NCBI GenBank assembly: GCA_002778785.1
Contig: PEZS01000006.1
Span: forward strand, 76,518 to 140,517
Reading direction: 5' to 3'
Source: Bdellovibrionales bacterium CG10_big_fil_rev_8_21_14_0_10_45_34
GTDB lineage: Bacteria; Bdellovibrionota; Bdellovibrionia; Bdellovibrionales; 1-14-0-10-45-34
DNA: 64,000 bases
In this document: piece after piece, positions 53,750 through 62,788 of the stretch
Layout of the letters: each line of letters begins with the position of its first letter
How positions within the stretch are numbered: position 1 is the first letter of the stretch
Made by a program: the position numbers and the translations under genes
Notes under the pieces: model-generated
The model's database searches: none
The model's input: only the letters and a program-made list of their open reading frames with translations
What the model was told of the DNA's origin: nothing

Positions 53750-55699
53750 CTAGAATGGTGGTGGGTTAAGGATAGCGCCTTTCACGGATGGTCCGCCAAG
53801 CTCTAGATCTTTTCGGGTCAAATAATTGTGAGAGACAATTTTGACACTGTAGCCAACGCGAGAACCAATGGCGCAACTTCCGGGTATGGGATCTTTTCCT
53901 TCGTTGTAGCATTCACCAAAGCTCGCCGGAAAGCGAAAGTCAGAAGGCCCAGTTGGCGACCAGCCGGTCAAAAGATGATGATAAGACTTTAAAAGATAAA
54001 AATTGGTCTGAGGGTCACTGAGTCGAACTGCAAAATCCATTTGATCGCGAATGTTCATCAGCACTTCATCGCGTGTGCCAAGATCTCCAAGTATAAACTG
54101 CCCTTTCAAAATACCTTGCTGCATTCTCTGCCGATAGTTGGAATCAAAACTGGGGTCGACGGAATAATAAGTGGAATCAAAAAGATCGGGCGCAACGGCT
54201 GATATTTCTAAATCGCGAATCCAAGGGCCAATGCTTTTGTCGTTTGCAAGCGGACGGTTCAGTTGTGGTTTTAGTGCCCACGCCAAAGGATCAGATCCTT
54301 TGCTCTCGAAGCTTGCGGGCAGAAGCCCCCACCAGTCGGTCGTCATTCCCGTTACTTTTTGAAAGGTGCTCGCAAATAACGAGAGCGCTAACCGGGAGTT
54401 GAGACCCAAAGCGTCGCCTGGAAATCTGGAATAGTTGGGCACGCTCGATGAAGTAAACTCTTGAGGAGCACCATCTTCATAGCGCTCTGGAGTAAGAGGT
54501 TCTAGCTTTTCTCCGCCCGAAGATTTTTCAGATCCGTAGGGCCAGAGTGAATTCATCCATGGACCGATTCTTCCGCCAAATGGTTTTGCGTAAGAAACGG
54601 CTGTTAATGTGATGGGCTTACCGAATGGCGCAAACGGCTTACGAGGCTTTGATGTGATTTTCACACCAACGTAACCCATAATCCAGGGATTCTTTTCAAC
54701 TCCTAGCAGAGATTTGTACGGGCTGCTCTTTGGCGGCTCAAGATAAAGATCAGCAAGAATGCCTTGGGGATCTATCTTTGACTTGTTGGCGTTGTAAAAA
54801 TTTGGAAGCCCCTGCCACAGTGGTTTGACTTGTCCGCTACAGCCGCCCGCAGTGTTAGAAAAATCAGTGTAAAGAACTGTCGGATAGATTTCGATCTCTT
54901 TCAGCCAACGGTCGAATGGTATGCCGCCAAAGGAGTTGAAAATTTCAAATTCATAGTCCTCTAGGTTGGCCCGAGTTAAGTTGTTCGAGAGCGTTTTTTC
55001 CGCTCCCTCTCGAGCGCTCCTTCCGTCGAGATCCGTGAAGTCCTCGGGTGAGCGTGCAACTTCCGCGGCCAGAGCTCGAATGGTTTTGAGCCTCGAGCCA
55101 ACCTCTAGCCGATAAGAAATCATCCATGTTGCCGCGATGGCCCAGTTGATGCTTCCCGACGTTTGGCAACTGTGTTCGATCACTTGGCCTGCATCTTTGA
55201 CTATGCCTGCTATGCGCTCATTCAAATCTGCCAACGGTCCGAAAAGGCCTGGGATAAGCGTGAGTTCTTGAAATTTAGGAATCCGAATTCGCGCCTCGTG
55301 GCAAAGGTTTTGGCGACTGCTTTTGCCTGACCAAAAACTTGAGGCAATACAAACTGAAGGAACGGAATCACCTAAGTGATAAGGTGCCTCAAGCTTAGAG
55401 GTCTCATTTGAAATGAAAGCGGGGTGACTTCTACGGGAGTTGTCACCAAGAACTCGCAGTCGCCAGGCAAGAAGCTTCCAAGCCTGGCGAATCTGATAAT
55501 TCTCGTGGGCGATAGCTCCCAAAAGCTGAGCCTGCTTAGCTGCTGCATAGTAAGCGGCTATGTCTGCACTGTTTTGAAGATTGATTTTATCATGCACGAC
55601 CAAACCGACATTGATGACCATTGCAAAAAGCACGAAGAGTATTTGAAAAATGAGAGCAATAAGTATGGCCATCTGGCCACGTTGATTTTTGCAGGACAT
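53750..55699 (-). CDS. TadG-like envelope protein with N-terminal membrane anchor
   Basis: 649 aa. The N-terminus RGQMAILIALIFQILFVLFA followed by MVINVGLVVHDKINLQNSAD is the TadE/TadG-type signal-anchor segment (residues about 7-45) seen in Flp-pilus-associated proteins. The remaining 600 residues are a periplasmic or surface domain with no known family; they contain several cysteines (in the stretch at 115-135 and around 180) and many short aromatic motifs. No other tad/flp gene is near, so the pilus role is not supported by context. Upstream of the ATG lies AAGGG, at almost no spacing. Confidence 0.7.
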   Translation of the reverse strand: MSCKNQRGQMAILIALIFQILFVLFAMVINVGLVVHDKINLQNSADIAAYYAAAKQAQLLGAIAHENYQIRQAWKLLAWRLRVLGDNSRRSHPAFISNETSKLEAPYHLGDSVPSVCIASSFWSGKSSRQNLCHEARIRIPKFQELTLIPGLFGPLADLNERIAGIVKDAGQVIEHSCQTSGSINWAIAATWMISYRLEVGSRLKTIRALAAEVARSPEDFTDLDGRSAREGAEKTLSNNLTRANLEDYEFEIFNSFGGIPFDRWLKEIEIYPTVLYTDFSNTAGGCSGQVKPLWQGLPNFYNANKSKIDPQGILADLYLEPPKSSPYKSLLGVEKNPWIMGYVGVKITSKPRKPFAPFGKPITLTAVSYAKPFGGRIGPWMNSLWPYGSEKSSGGEKLEPLTPERYEDGAPQEFTSSSVPNYSRFPGDALGLNSRLALSLFASTFQKVTGMTTDWWGLLPASFESKGSDPLAWALKPQLNRPLANDKSIGPWIRDLEISAVAPDLFDSTYYSVDPSFDSNYRQRMQQGILKGQFILGDLGTRDEVLMNIRDQMDFAVRLSDPQTNFYLLKSYHHLLTGWSPTGPSDFRFPASFGECYNEGKDPIPGSCAIGSRVGYSVKIVSHNYLTRKDLELGGPSVKGAILNPPPF

Positions 55700-55833
55700 C
55701 CCTTCATTTTAGTGAAATCCAGAAAAAAGTCTCTGTAGAAGCTTGGACGTTGGCCGAGCTCTGAGTGATTTTGACATTCGTAAAGAGTTTGAGAGAATAA
55801 GAACGACTCAAAAAACCAACGAGGTATACGGAA

Positions 55834-56958
55834 TTGGCTTTAAACATTCACATAGCTAAAAATTTTCGCGATTTTCAGAAAAAAGGAAACTACTGTATTG
55901 CGGCTGCGACGTTTGCGGCAAGTTTGGGTGCCGCCTGTGCTGTGAATGCCGGAGTCATCAGCGAAGGCTGGTACAAGGTCTTGATGTCTGGTGAGCACCA
56001 AGGATACATGGTTGAAAGGACTAACTACGACCCAAGCACCAAACTTTACACGGTGAATACGTTCTTAAGAACGCATCCTAAGAGTGGCAATGCATCAGAA
56101 AGCACAAGCGCCGTGTTTCACGGAGCGGAAAAGAATTTTGCACCCGTAAGTTCAAAGTATATTTGGCTAGGTGGCGATTCTGCCCGCACCGTCGAGGCCA
56201 AATACAACGGACGCATAGTCAGCGCGATCATCAATCAACACAACAATAAAAAACCCCTTTCTTTTACGAAAGAACTTCAGTCGGATGGCCGCAAGTCAGA
56301 AGATGCCAAAGAAAAAGCTCAACCAGACCTTATTTTGGCGGCAGCAGTGCGAATGAGAATTTTCTTAGGCCCAGAGAGTCTGAAGAGTGGCATCAAGGTT
56401 GGCCAGCGGTTTGATTTTGATGCCATTGCCGAAGAGGGAGCCAAAAGTAATGGAGACAGCCAAGGCTACTACGACACTTTGAACGTCTATCCGTACAAAG
56501 TTCAAATTGTGGATTTGGCGAATGAGGGAGGATTTGAGACTTTTCGGTTCGTGACAAGTTATCTAGGTCAAGAGTCAGTCAGTTATTACACTCTTACAGG
56601 GGATCTTGTAAGAGTCAGTGTTCCGCAAAAAGGAATCGAAATTGTCAGAGTCGACTCAGAGGCTTCAGCAGTGTACGGGCTTCCAAAAAGTGAAAAAAGC
56701 TTGAAAGAACAATTTGGAACCGTGCCCGTAGCGACTCCGCTAAGACGCCTACCGACCCGACAAGAAAGACCAAAGCTGAAAAACCTTGAGGGCGAGCCAA
56801 ATCCCAATGTGCCGAAGGGTTTGTCTGTGCCACCGGGTAAGGGTATAGAAATTCAGCCAAATATTGAGAAAGAAAAAGGAAACAAATCGGGCCAAGAAAG
56901 CGGCGCAGGCGATAACAAAGCGAAAGAAGTGCCAAAAGTTAAAAAGGATGCTGAGTGA
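55834..56958 (+). CDS. Secreted protein linked to peptide permeases
   Basis: 374 aa from a TTG; no better ATG is available in the N-terminal region. A signal peptide core (IAAATFAASLGAACAVNAG) lies at about 22-40. The body (about 45-280) is beta-rich: WYKVLMSGEHQGYMVERTNY, AEKNFAPVSSKYIWLGGDSA, YYTLTGDLVRVSVPQKGIEI. The C-terminal 90 residues are disordered, rich in Lys, Pro and Glu. It has no solute-binding-protein fold that I can recognise. It overlaps the DppB-like gene by 4 bp, so it belongs to that operon; it may be a substrate handler or regulator (inference). Confidence 0.6.
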   Translation: MALNIHIAKNFRDFQKKGNYCIAAATFAASLGAACAVNAGVISEGWYKVLMSGEHQGYMVERTNYDPSTKLYTVNTFLRTHPKSGNASESTSAVFHGAEKNFAPVSSKYIWLGGDSARTVEAKYNGRIVSAIINQHNNKKPLSFTKELQSDGRKSEDAKEKAQPDLILAAAVRMRIFLGPESLKSGIKVGQRFDFDAIAEEGAKSNGDSQGYYDTLNVYPYKVQIVDLANEGGFETFRFVTSYLGQESVSYYTLTGDLVRVSVPQKGIEIVRVDSEASAVYGLPKSEKSLKEQFGTVPVATPLRRLPTRQERPKLKNLEGEPNPNVPKGLSVPPGKGIEIQPNIEKEKGNKSGQESGAGDNKAKEVPKVKKDAE

Positions 56959-57875
56959 TTTCGTTCTTGGTCCGAAGGCTGATAATGACAGTTCCAGTTT
57001 TGGTTGGTGTTGCCACATTTACCTTTTTGCTCATTCACTTTGTGCCTGGTGATCCGATTGATTTGATGTTGGGTGAGAGCGCCTCTTACGAAGACAAACT
57101 TCAGCTACGTGAGGAGATGGGTTTAAATCAACCACTTCTCACCCAGTACAAAGACTATTGGACAAAGCTCAGCCAACTTGACCTTGGTAGATCCTACCTA
57201 AGCCGCCGCCCTGTATTTGACGAAATCAACGATCGAGTAGGCGCAACGGTGGAGCTAGCCCTTGCGGCCATATTTATTTCGCTATTCGTAGGCGTTCCGT
57301 TAGGTATCATTGCAGCTGTGAAACAGTATACAAAGTTTGATCACTCGATATCAGTGTTGGGACTATTAGGTATGTCGCTTCCTGGGTTTTGGGTTGGTCC
57401 AATGCTGATTCTTATCTTTTCAATAAAGCTGGGCTGGTTTCCGGTGAGTGAGCGTGGGGGACTTGAGAGTTTGATTTTGCCGGCTGTGAGCTTGGGCCTT
57501 CCTTTGGCGGCAATTATGATGCGAATGACCCGTGCTTCAATGTTAGATGTTATTAAAGAGGATTACATTCGTACAGCCCGCTCTAAAGGAATGGGCAACT
57601 TTTTGGTGTACTCAAAGCATGCTCTTAGGAACGCGCTGATGCCTGTAATTACTATTCTTGGAATTCAGCTCGGAGCACTTCTTACGGGCACAGTTATTAC
57701 TGAAACCATTTTTGACTGGCCTGGCATTGGCACGCTCTTCTTCTCTTCAATTCAGCAGCGAAATTACCCTCTTGTTCAAGGATGTGTGCTTTTAATTTCA
57801 ACGACATATGTTGTCGTCAATCTAGCAACCGACGTGATGTACGGAGTTGTTAATCCGAAAGTTAGAGTGCAATGA
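56955..57875 (+). CDS. dppB: DppB-type peptide ABC permease
   Basis: 306 aa from a GTG. LIHFVPGDPIDLMLGE near residue 26 and the EAA-like loop RTARSKGMGNFLVYSKHALR (about 212-231) are typical of DppB/OppB, and six membrane segments are visible. It forms the pore for peptides with the DppC-like partner (4-bp overlap). No binding protein or ATPase gene is adjacent. Confidence 0.93.
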   Translation: MISFLVRRLIMTVPVLVGVATFTFLLIHFVPGDPIDLMLGESASYEDKLQLREEMGLNQPLLTQYKDYWTKLSQLDLGRSYLSRRPVFDEINDRVGATVELALAAIFISLFVGVPLGIIAAVKQYTKFDHSISVLGLLGMSLPGFWVGPMLILIFSIKLGWFPVSERGGLESLILPAVSLGLPLAAIMMRMTRASMLDVIKEDYIRTARSKGMGNFLVYSKHALRNALMPVITILGIQLGALLTGTVITETIFDWPGIGTLFFSSIQQRNYPLVQGCVLLISTTYVVVNLATDVMYGVVNPKVRVQ

Positions 57876-58699
57876 CAGAGGCGAATCTCTTAAAGATAAT
57901 AAAAAAGAGACCCCTTCTCATTGCTGCAGCCGTGTTGCTTGGGTCAATGTGTTTAATAGCTATTTTTGCACCGTTCATAGCCACTCATGATCCGCGAAGT
58001 ATTTCTCTTCCGGACCAGTTTCAAAATCCCAACTCTTCGCATCTCTTTGGAACAGATCAAAATGGTAGCGACGTCTTTTCACGAGTGGTATACGGGGCGA
58101 GAATCAGCTTAATCGTCTCTTTGAGTGTCGTTTTGATTTCGGCAACAGTCGGAACTTTTTTGGGAAGTTTGGCAGGCTATTTTGGCGGCTGGGTAGATAC
58201 ACTTCTTATGCGTTTTATCGACATGCTATACGCCTTCCCGGGCTTTTTATTAGCATTGAGTATCGTGGCTTTTCTTGGGCCGTCTATTGGCAATCTCATA
58301 CTCGCATTATGCATCACCGGGTGGACGGGCTACGCCAGACTTGTCAGAGGAGAGGCCCTTCATCTTAAAACACGAGATTTTGTCACGGCATCTAGAGCCG
58401 TTGGTGCTGGCTCGTTTCGGCTCGTAGGAATTCACATTCTGCCAAATTTAGTTGGCCCACTTGTTGTTCAAATGACCTTTGGTATGGCCGGTACGTTGAT
58501 CGCGGAGTCGTCTTTAAGTTTCTTGGGTTTGGGTGCGCCGCCCACAGAGCCAACGTGGGGTGGTTTACTCAATGTTGGAAGAGTTTATCTTGTAGAAGCC
58601 CCACACTTGAGCTTTTTTCCGGGTGTCATGATTGTGATGGTTGTACTCAGTTTTAATTTGTTCGGAGACGGTCTTCGAGATTATTTAGATCCGAAGTGA
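57872..58699 (+). CDS. dppC: DppC-type peptide ABC permease
   Basis: 275 aa. HLFGTDQNGSDVFSRVVYGA (about 58-77) is the OppC/DppC marker and FVTASRAVGAGSFRLVGIHI is the ATPase-contact loop; the end has SFLGLGAPPTEPTWGGLLN. Six membrane segments. Partner of the DppB-like protein. The ATPases and binding protein must come from another locus, unless the 374-aa neighbour takes the binding role. 100 bp of non-coding DNA then lead to nagZ. Confidence 0.94.
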   Translation: MTEANLLKIIKKRPLLIAAAVLLGSMCLIAIFAPFIATHDPRSISLPDQFQNPNSSHLFGTDQNGSDVFSRVVYGARISLIVSLSVVLISATVGTFLGSLAGYFGGWVDTLLMRFIDMLYAFPGFLLALSIVAFLGPSIGNLILALCITGWTGYARLVRGEALHLKTRDFVTASRAVGAGSFRLVGIHILPNLVGPLVVQMTFGMAGTLIAESSLSFLGLGAPPTEPTWGGLLNVGRVYLVEAPHLSFFPGVMIVMVVLSFNLFGDGLRDYLDPK

Positions 58700-58799
58700 T
58701 CGCGACCTTGGTCTGATTTGCTAAAGCAAACTAATTTCATTCGGCATTTGAATGCATGACTCATTGTCTTTGAGATAAATAACGTATTCAATCATATTA

Positions 58800-59927
58800 G
58801 TGGCTTTATCTCTTAGACAGAAAATCGGTCAAAATTTTTTCATTGGGCTCTCCGGTAAAGAGCTGACCGACGAAGAGCGTTCATTTATCATCGCAAACAA
58901 TATCGGCGGAGTGGTTTTGTTTGCAAGAAACTGCGAAACCCCTGAGCAGATTCATCAACTCATTTGTCAGGTTCAAGAAGCTGGGCAGAAGTCAGAAGAA
59001 AAGGTACCCCTTTGGGTAGGTATTGATATGGAGGGCGGAAGAGTTCATCGCCTGAAATCTCCCTTCACAATTTGGCCGGCTATGAGGCAACTGGGTAAAC
59101 TCGACTCCCCCTCGATGGCGTTTCGATTTGCAGAAGCGTTGGGCCGGGAGTTAAAGGCAGTTGGTATCAACCTCAACTTCTCACCGAGCGTGGATGTACT
59201 TACAAACCCAATGAATCAGGTCATTGGCGATCGCGCACTTTCAAGTGATCCTGAGCAAGTGTCAAAGCTGGGGTCAGGGATCGTAAGGGGATTTATCAAA
59301 GCGGATATACTTCCGGTGGCAAAACACTTTCCGGGTCATGGGCAGACGAGTGTAGATTCCCATGTTGATTTGCCTGTGGAATCTACAACTCTTAGCGAAC
59401 TCAAAGAAAGAGAGCTCATCCCTTTTAAGAAGGTCTTTCGCGCGCGCTTGGACATTGTAATGACGGCGCATGTTTTGTTTCAAGCGATCGATCCAGACTG
59501 GCCGGCTTCGCTTTCTGAAGTTTTTCTCCATCAAATTCTTAGAAAAGACATTGGTTACAGGGGGCTAGTAATCACCGACGATCTCGACATGGGCGCTCTC
59601 AGGAATCGATGGAGTCAAGAAGAGATCGCTGTTCAAGCCGTCCATGCAGGGGCCCACTTTCTCTTGTATTGCAACGATCCCTCATCTCCTGAGAAGGCAA
59701 TAACAGCGATTGAGAAAGCCTTGGAGTCCAACATTATATCGAAAAATATTATCGAAAATAATCACAAACTCGCAATAGAGTTGAAATCAAAAAAACTGAA
59801 AAGTTACTCTGTTAGTAGCTACAATGAGCTCAAGCACTTTATTGGATGCGGAGAACATCAGGAGCTTGCCCTTGCCATTAAAGAGGGGCGCATTCTCGAG
59901 GCTACTAGTCAAGCCGACTCGGCTTGA
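58800..59927 (+). CDS. nagZ: NagZ-type beta-N-acetylhexosaminidase (GH3)
   Basis: 375 aa from a GTG; the sequence begins directly with LRQKIGQNFFIGLSGKELTD, as in cytosolic NagZ, and has no signal peptide. KHFPGHGQTSVDSHVDLP carries the GH3 KHFPG(H)GxxxxDSH motif with the catalytic histidine, and VITDDLDMGAL the nucleophile Asp. It cuts GlcNAc from anhydro-muropeptides in wall recycling. The last 60 residues are extra compared with enterobacterial NagZ. The stop codon lies inside a perfect hairpin just before the cobalamin riboswitch. Confidence 0.92.
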   Translation: MALSLRQKIGQNFFIGLSGKELTDEERSFIIANNIGGVVLFARNCETPEQIHQLICQVQEAGQKSEEKVPLWVGIDMEGGRVHRLKSPFTIWPAMRQLGKLDSPSMAFRFAEALGRELKAVGINLNFSPSVDVLTNPMNQVIGDRALSSDPEQVSKLGSGIVRGFIKADILPVAKHFPGHGQTSVDSHVDLPVESTTLSELKERELIPFKKVFRARLDIVMTAHVLFQAIDPDWPASLSEVFLHQILRKDIGYRGLVITDDLDMGALRNRWSQEEIAVQAVHAGAHFLLYCNDPSSPEKAITAIEKALESNIISKNIIENNHKLAIELKSKKLKSYSVSSYNELKHFIGCGEHQELALAIKEGRILEATSQADSA

Positions 59928-59928
59928 C
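59908..59928. terminator. Perfect 10-bp hairpin spanning the nagZ stop
   Basis: GTCAAGCCGA-C-TCGGCTTGAC is a perfect inverted repeat that covers the last codons and TGA of nagZ. No T-run follows. It may weaken read-through from nagZ into btuB, protect the nagZ mRNA end, or affect folding of the riboswitch that begins directly downstream. Confidence 0.45.
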
Positions 59929-59931
59929 AGG

Positions 59932-60056
59932 TCGAATCTTTCAAAGCAACTTGTGAAAAATCTTTGGGTAGTGGGGAAGTCCGGTGAAAATCCGGCGCTG
60001 TGCCGCAACGGTAAAGAGGTTATGCTTCTTAGCCCGAATGCCAATGCCCATGATAA
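59932..60056 (+). ncRNA. Cobalamin (adenosylcobalamin) riboswitch
   Basis: The conserved core is clear: GGGGAAGTCCGGTGAAAATC at 59973-59992, followed by CGGCGCTGTGCCGCAACGGT and then the B12-box-like AGCCCGAATGCCAATGCCC at 60030-60049. It lies directly upstream of a TonB-dependent receptor and B12 transport genes. It should bind a cobalamin and lower expression of btuBFCD when the vitamin is plentiful. Boundaries are approximate. Confidence 0.92.
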
Positions 60057-60070
60057 CTCTCGAGCAAGAG
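60057..60070 (+). promoter_or_regulatory. Ribosome-site-sequestering hairpin of btuB
   Basis: CTCT-CGAGCA-AGAG can pair so that AGAGG, the ribosome-binding site of btuB (9 bases before the ATG at 60081), is blocked. Its position right after the B12-box suggests that the riboswitch acts on translation rather than on termination; no T-run terminator is seen. Inference from local pairing. Confidence 0.5.
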
Positions 60071-60080
60071 GTATTTTTTT

Positions 60081-61931
60081 ATGTATTTTGCATTTGCCCT
60101 TTCGGCCTTTGCATTCCTTTCAACTTCTGCCGCGTTTTCTGATTTGCCCACAACCGTGCAAAAGCCCTCGCCGTCTGCGAGCAAACTTAAAGATGGGTGG
60201 GTTGAGGCCACACCGTTAAAACCATTTTCTCCCCAGCTGGGCATTTGGCCACACAAAACTATTCACAACAATGAGGGCACCTTTTCCCGCGTTCTTTTTT
60301 CTGACTCCCTTCTTCGCGATCCGTCGCTTTTTGCAAGCGAGCAGGGATCACCAACGATTTCCATTCGAGGCTCCGGTGCAGCGGGCAGAATTACAGGACT
60401 CGTCAATGGGGTAAACCTCAACCTTGCCGATGGACTTGGGGCCAGAAGGTTATTCTTTCCGGTGGAGGTTGTTGAGAAAACCTCTGTTTTAATGAACCCG
60501 GCCTCCACGTATTTAGGAACAGGAGCCTTAGGCGGGGCAATCAGCTTTTCAGTGGAGCCCACGACAAACAAAAAATTGAGAGTAGGAATTGCAGACTTCG
60601 GCAGTCGAAACATTTTAACTTCGTGGGGACAAAAAGAAGTTGGACAGATATCTTACTTTCACGACCACACGAATGGGGATTTTGAATACAACCTGCAAAG
60701 TGCAGAAGCTGGCGGCAAAAGAGTTCGAAACGACAAAAGCCTTCAGAGAGTCGTCGCCGTATCAGACTCCTCAATAGGCAACTGGCAACTTCAAACTTTT
60801 GGTTTGTTTGCACAAGAAGTCGGTTCGCACCCAGGGATGGTTGGGCAGGCGGCTAGTAACTTTAAAGATACAGGATCCGTCGTAAGCGTGGCTATGACAT
60901 CAAGTCGTTTCTCTTTTGGACAGTTCTCGCAAAGCGTCTCGCGCGTCGGGTTAGATTCGGAATTTGGTCCGACAGAAGGGTACTCCTCAACTTCTCGCTT
61001 CGAATCTCGAACAAATTGGAAAAAGCAATTTGTAGATGACCTTGAGTTGGAATTTTTTAACGATCTCATTTGGGATGAATTCACTTCTAGTTACACGATC
61101 GATTCAAAAAAGTTAACCCAAACACGGGCTGAGCCAGGTTTTCGCACAAGGTTCTCCGCATTCGATGACTGGATACTAGAGGCCGGCAGCCGCTATTCAT
61201 CAAGTGTAGAGTCGTTTGCCAACTCGCTGGGTATATCGAGAGAAATCTCAGGGCACGTAGTTCAGTTAGGTTATTCAGAGGGATACCGAATTCCTTCTTT
61301 AACAGATCTTCATGCAAATGCTCCAACTTTTCAGGGAAACTCTCGGTTAGAGCCAGAAGGCTCAGGTCAAATACAAGCGTCTTTCCAAAGAGAATCTCAA
61401 AGGCTGGCCCCTAATGTATTAGAACACTTCGGCTATAGTGTGCAGATTTACCGAACTGACTTCAGGAACTACTGGGTGAGTGAAGATTTGGGTAGTGGTG
61501 TTTTTTCTAAGAGAAATGCCGCTGCTGCTCAGGTAGATGGATTTGAGCTCTCAATGAATTATGAAGATTTACTTGCGGATGTAACTTTGAGTTACACCTA
61601 TACTGATGCCGTAGATGCTAACACAAAGGAACGATTAGTAACATCTCCAGAGCAGAAGGCTCGTTTAATATTAGTAGTCTACTGGGGTCCCTTAGCTTTT
61701 GAAAATCATCTCACCCATAGCTCCACCTACTTCGTTCAGGATTTTTCTTCGAATTCACGTCGTGAACTTCCGGGATGGACGAAATGGGATTTTCAACTTT
61801 CAACAGTCAGAGTTGGCTCTACCCGAGCCGTTTTTGGTGTAAGAAATATCACCAATCAACCCATCGAGCTCTCGCTCGGCTACCCTGAGAGACAAAGGTT
61901 TTGGTATTGCTCTTTGGAATATGAAATATGA
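60081..61931 (+). CDS. btuB: TonB-dependent cobalamin receptor, BtuB-like
   Basis: 616 aa. Signal peptide MYFAFALSAFAFLSTSAAF. The plug domain (about 60-170) has SPTISIRGSGAAGRITGLVN and VNLNLADGLGARRLFFPVEV, which match TonB-receptor plugs; the barrel follows, with YSEGYRIPSLTDLHANAPTF and RLEPEGSGQIQ (the typical TonB-receptor NPxLKPE region) and a closing strand GYPERQRFWYCSLEYEI. The substrate B12 is inferred from the riboswitch and from btuFCD. Overlaps btuF by 4 bp. Confidence 0.9.
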   Translation: MYFAFALSAFAFLSTSAAFSDLPTTVQKPSPSASKLKDGWVEATPLKPFSPQLGIWPHKTIHNNEGTFSRVLFSDSLLRDPSLFASEQGSPTISIRGSGAAGRITGLVNGVNLNLADGLGARRLFFPVEVVEKTSVLMNPASTYLGTGALGGAISFSVEPTTNKKLRVGIADFGSRNILTSWGQKEVGQISYFHDHTNGDFEYNLQSAEAGGKRVRNDKSLQRVVAVSDSSIGNWQLQTFGLFAQEVGSHPGMVGQAASNFKDTGSVVSVAMTSSRFSFGQFSQSVSRVGLDSEFGPTEGYSSTSRFESRTNWKKQFVDDLELEFFNDLIWDEFTSSYTIDSKKLTQTRAEPGFRTRFSAFDDWILEAGSRYSSSVESFANSLGISREISGHVVQLGYSEGYRIPSLTDLHANAPTFQGNSRLEPEGSGQIQASFQRESQRLAPNVLEHFGYSVQIYRTDFRNYWVSEDLGSGVFSKRNAAAAQVDGFELSMNYEDLLADVTLSYTYTDAVDANTKERLVTSPEQKARLILVVYWGPLAFENHLTHSSTYFVQDFSSNSRRELPGWTKWDFQLSTVRVGSTRAVFGVRNITNQPIELSLGYPERQRFWYCSLEYEI

Positions 61932-62788
61932 GAAGACAATCAGTTGTACTATTGTTTTCTCTGGGTTTCGCATTTGCGGCAAAGGCCGCTTCAGATGCTG
62001 GCCCGTCTAATTTTCATCGCGTCGTCTCTCTCTCACCAGCGATTACGGAAATCCTTACTCATCTAGGTATAACAGATAAGTTAGTTGGCATAACCGAACA
62101 GTGTGACGACTATGACCCGAGCTTAGCTAAAATAGAAAGTGTCGGTGATTACTTTAAGCCAAACTTTGAAAAGGTAGCAATGCTTAAGCCAGATATCCTA
62201 CTTGTACCTGATGAGGGCGTAGGTTACTCAGAGCGCGAACCAAAGAGAATAGGCTTGAGATATGAAGTCATGCGTCTGAAGGCTTTGTCTGACTATCCAT
62301 TTGTGGTTGAAAAGCTGGGGGAATTATTTAAGCGAAAAGATGTTGCTCAAAAAATGTCGCGTCAGTGGCGATCTCAGTGGGAGGCGCTAGATAAAAAAAA
62401 CCAAGGGAACGTTCTTATACAGCTTCAGTTGTCCCCGCCGATCTTTGCGGGCGGCGGTACCTTCTTGAGCGAGGCTTTCGCGCGGTGTGGTTTCACGAAT
62501 ATCCTATCAAAGCAAGTGGGCTATCCGCAGGTTTCAAGAGAGGCTCTTGCCAAGTTTGACGAAGAGTTTCTTGTGGTGCCGCTTATTCACGAGAAGACTA
62601 GGTCCGTTTCAGATTTTTGGAAGTTTCAGAGCAGAGCTATCTTGCTTGATGAAAGACTGTTTGAAAAACAATCTCCCCCAGTAAACATTGTGAGGCTAGG
62701 TCCCTCGTTTTTAATTGCAGCAAAAGCTGTTTGTGAGGCCTTGGCGCGACAGCTTCATTCGAAGAAGTCATCAAATGAAATGGAATAA
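61928..62788 (+). CDS. btuF: BtuF-like periplasmic cobalamin-binding protein
   Basis: 286 aa with a signal peptide (about 1-21, ending AKAAS). RVVSLSPAITEILTHLGITD and LVGITEQCDDYDP are the class III solute-binding (BtuF/FhuD) motifs, and KPDILLVPDEGVG follows. Two lobes joined by a long helix are expected. It captures B12 imported by BtuB and hands it to BtuCD. Overlaps btuC by 14 bp. Confidence 0.92.
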   Translation: MRRQSVVLLFSLGFAFAAKAASDAGPSNFHRVVSLSPAITEILTHLGITDKLVGITEQCDDYDPSLAKIESVGDYFKPNFEKVAMLKPDILLVPDEGVGYSEREPKRIGLRYEVMRLKALSDYPFVVEKLGELFKRKDVAQKMSRQWRSQWEALDKKNQGNVLIQLQLSPPIFAGGGTFLSEAFARCGFTNILSKQVGYPQVSREALAKFDEEFLVVPLIHEKTRSVSDFWKFQSRAILLDERLFEKQSPPVNIVRLGPSFLIAAKAVCEALARQLHSKKSSNEME

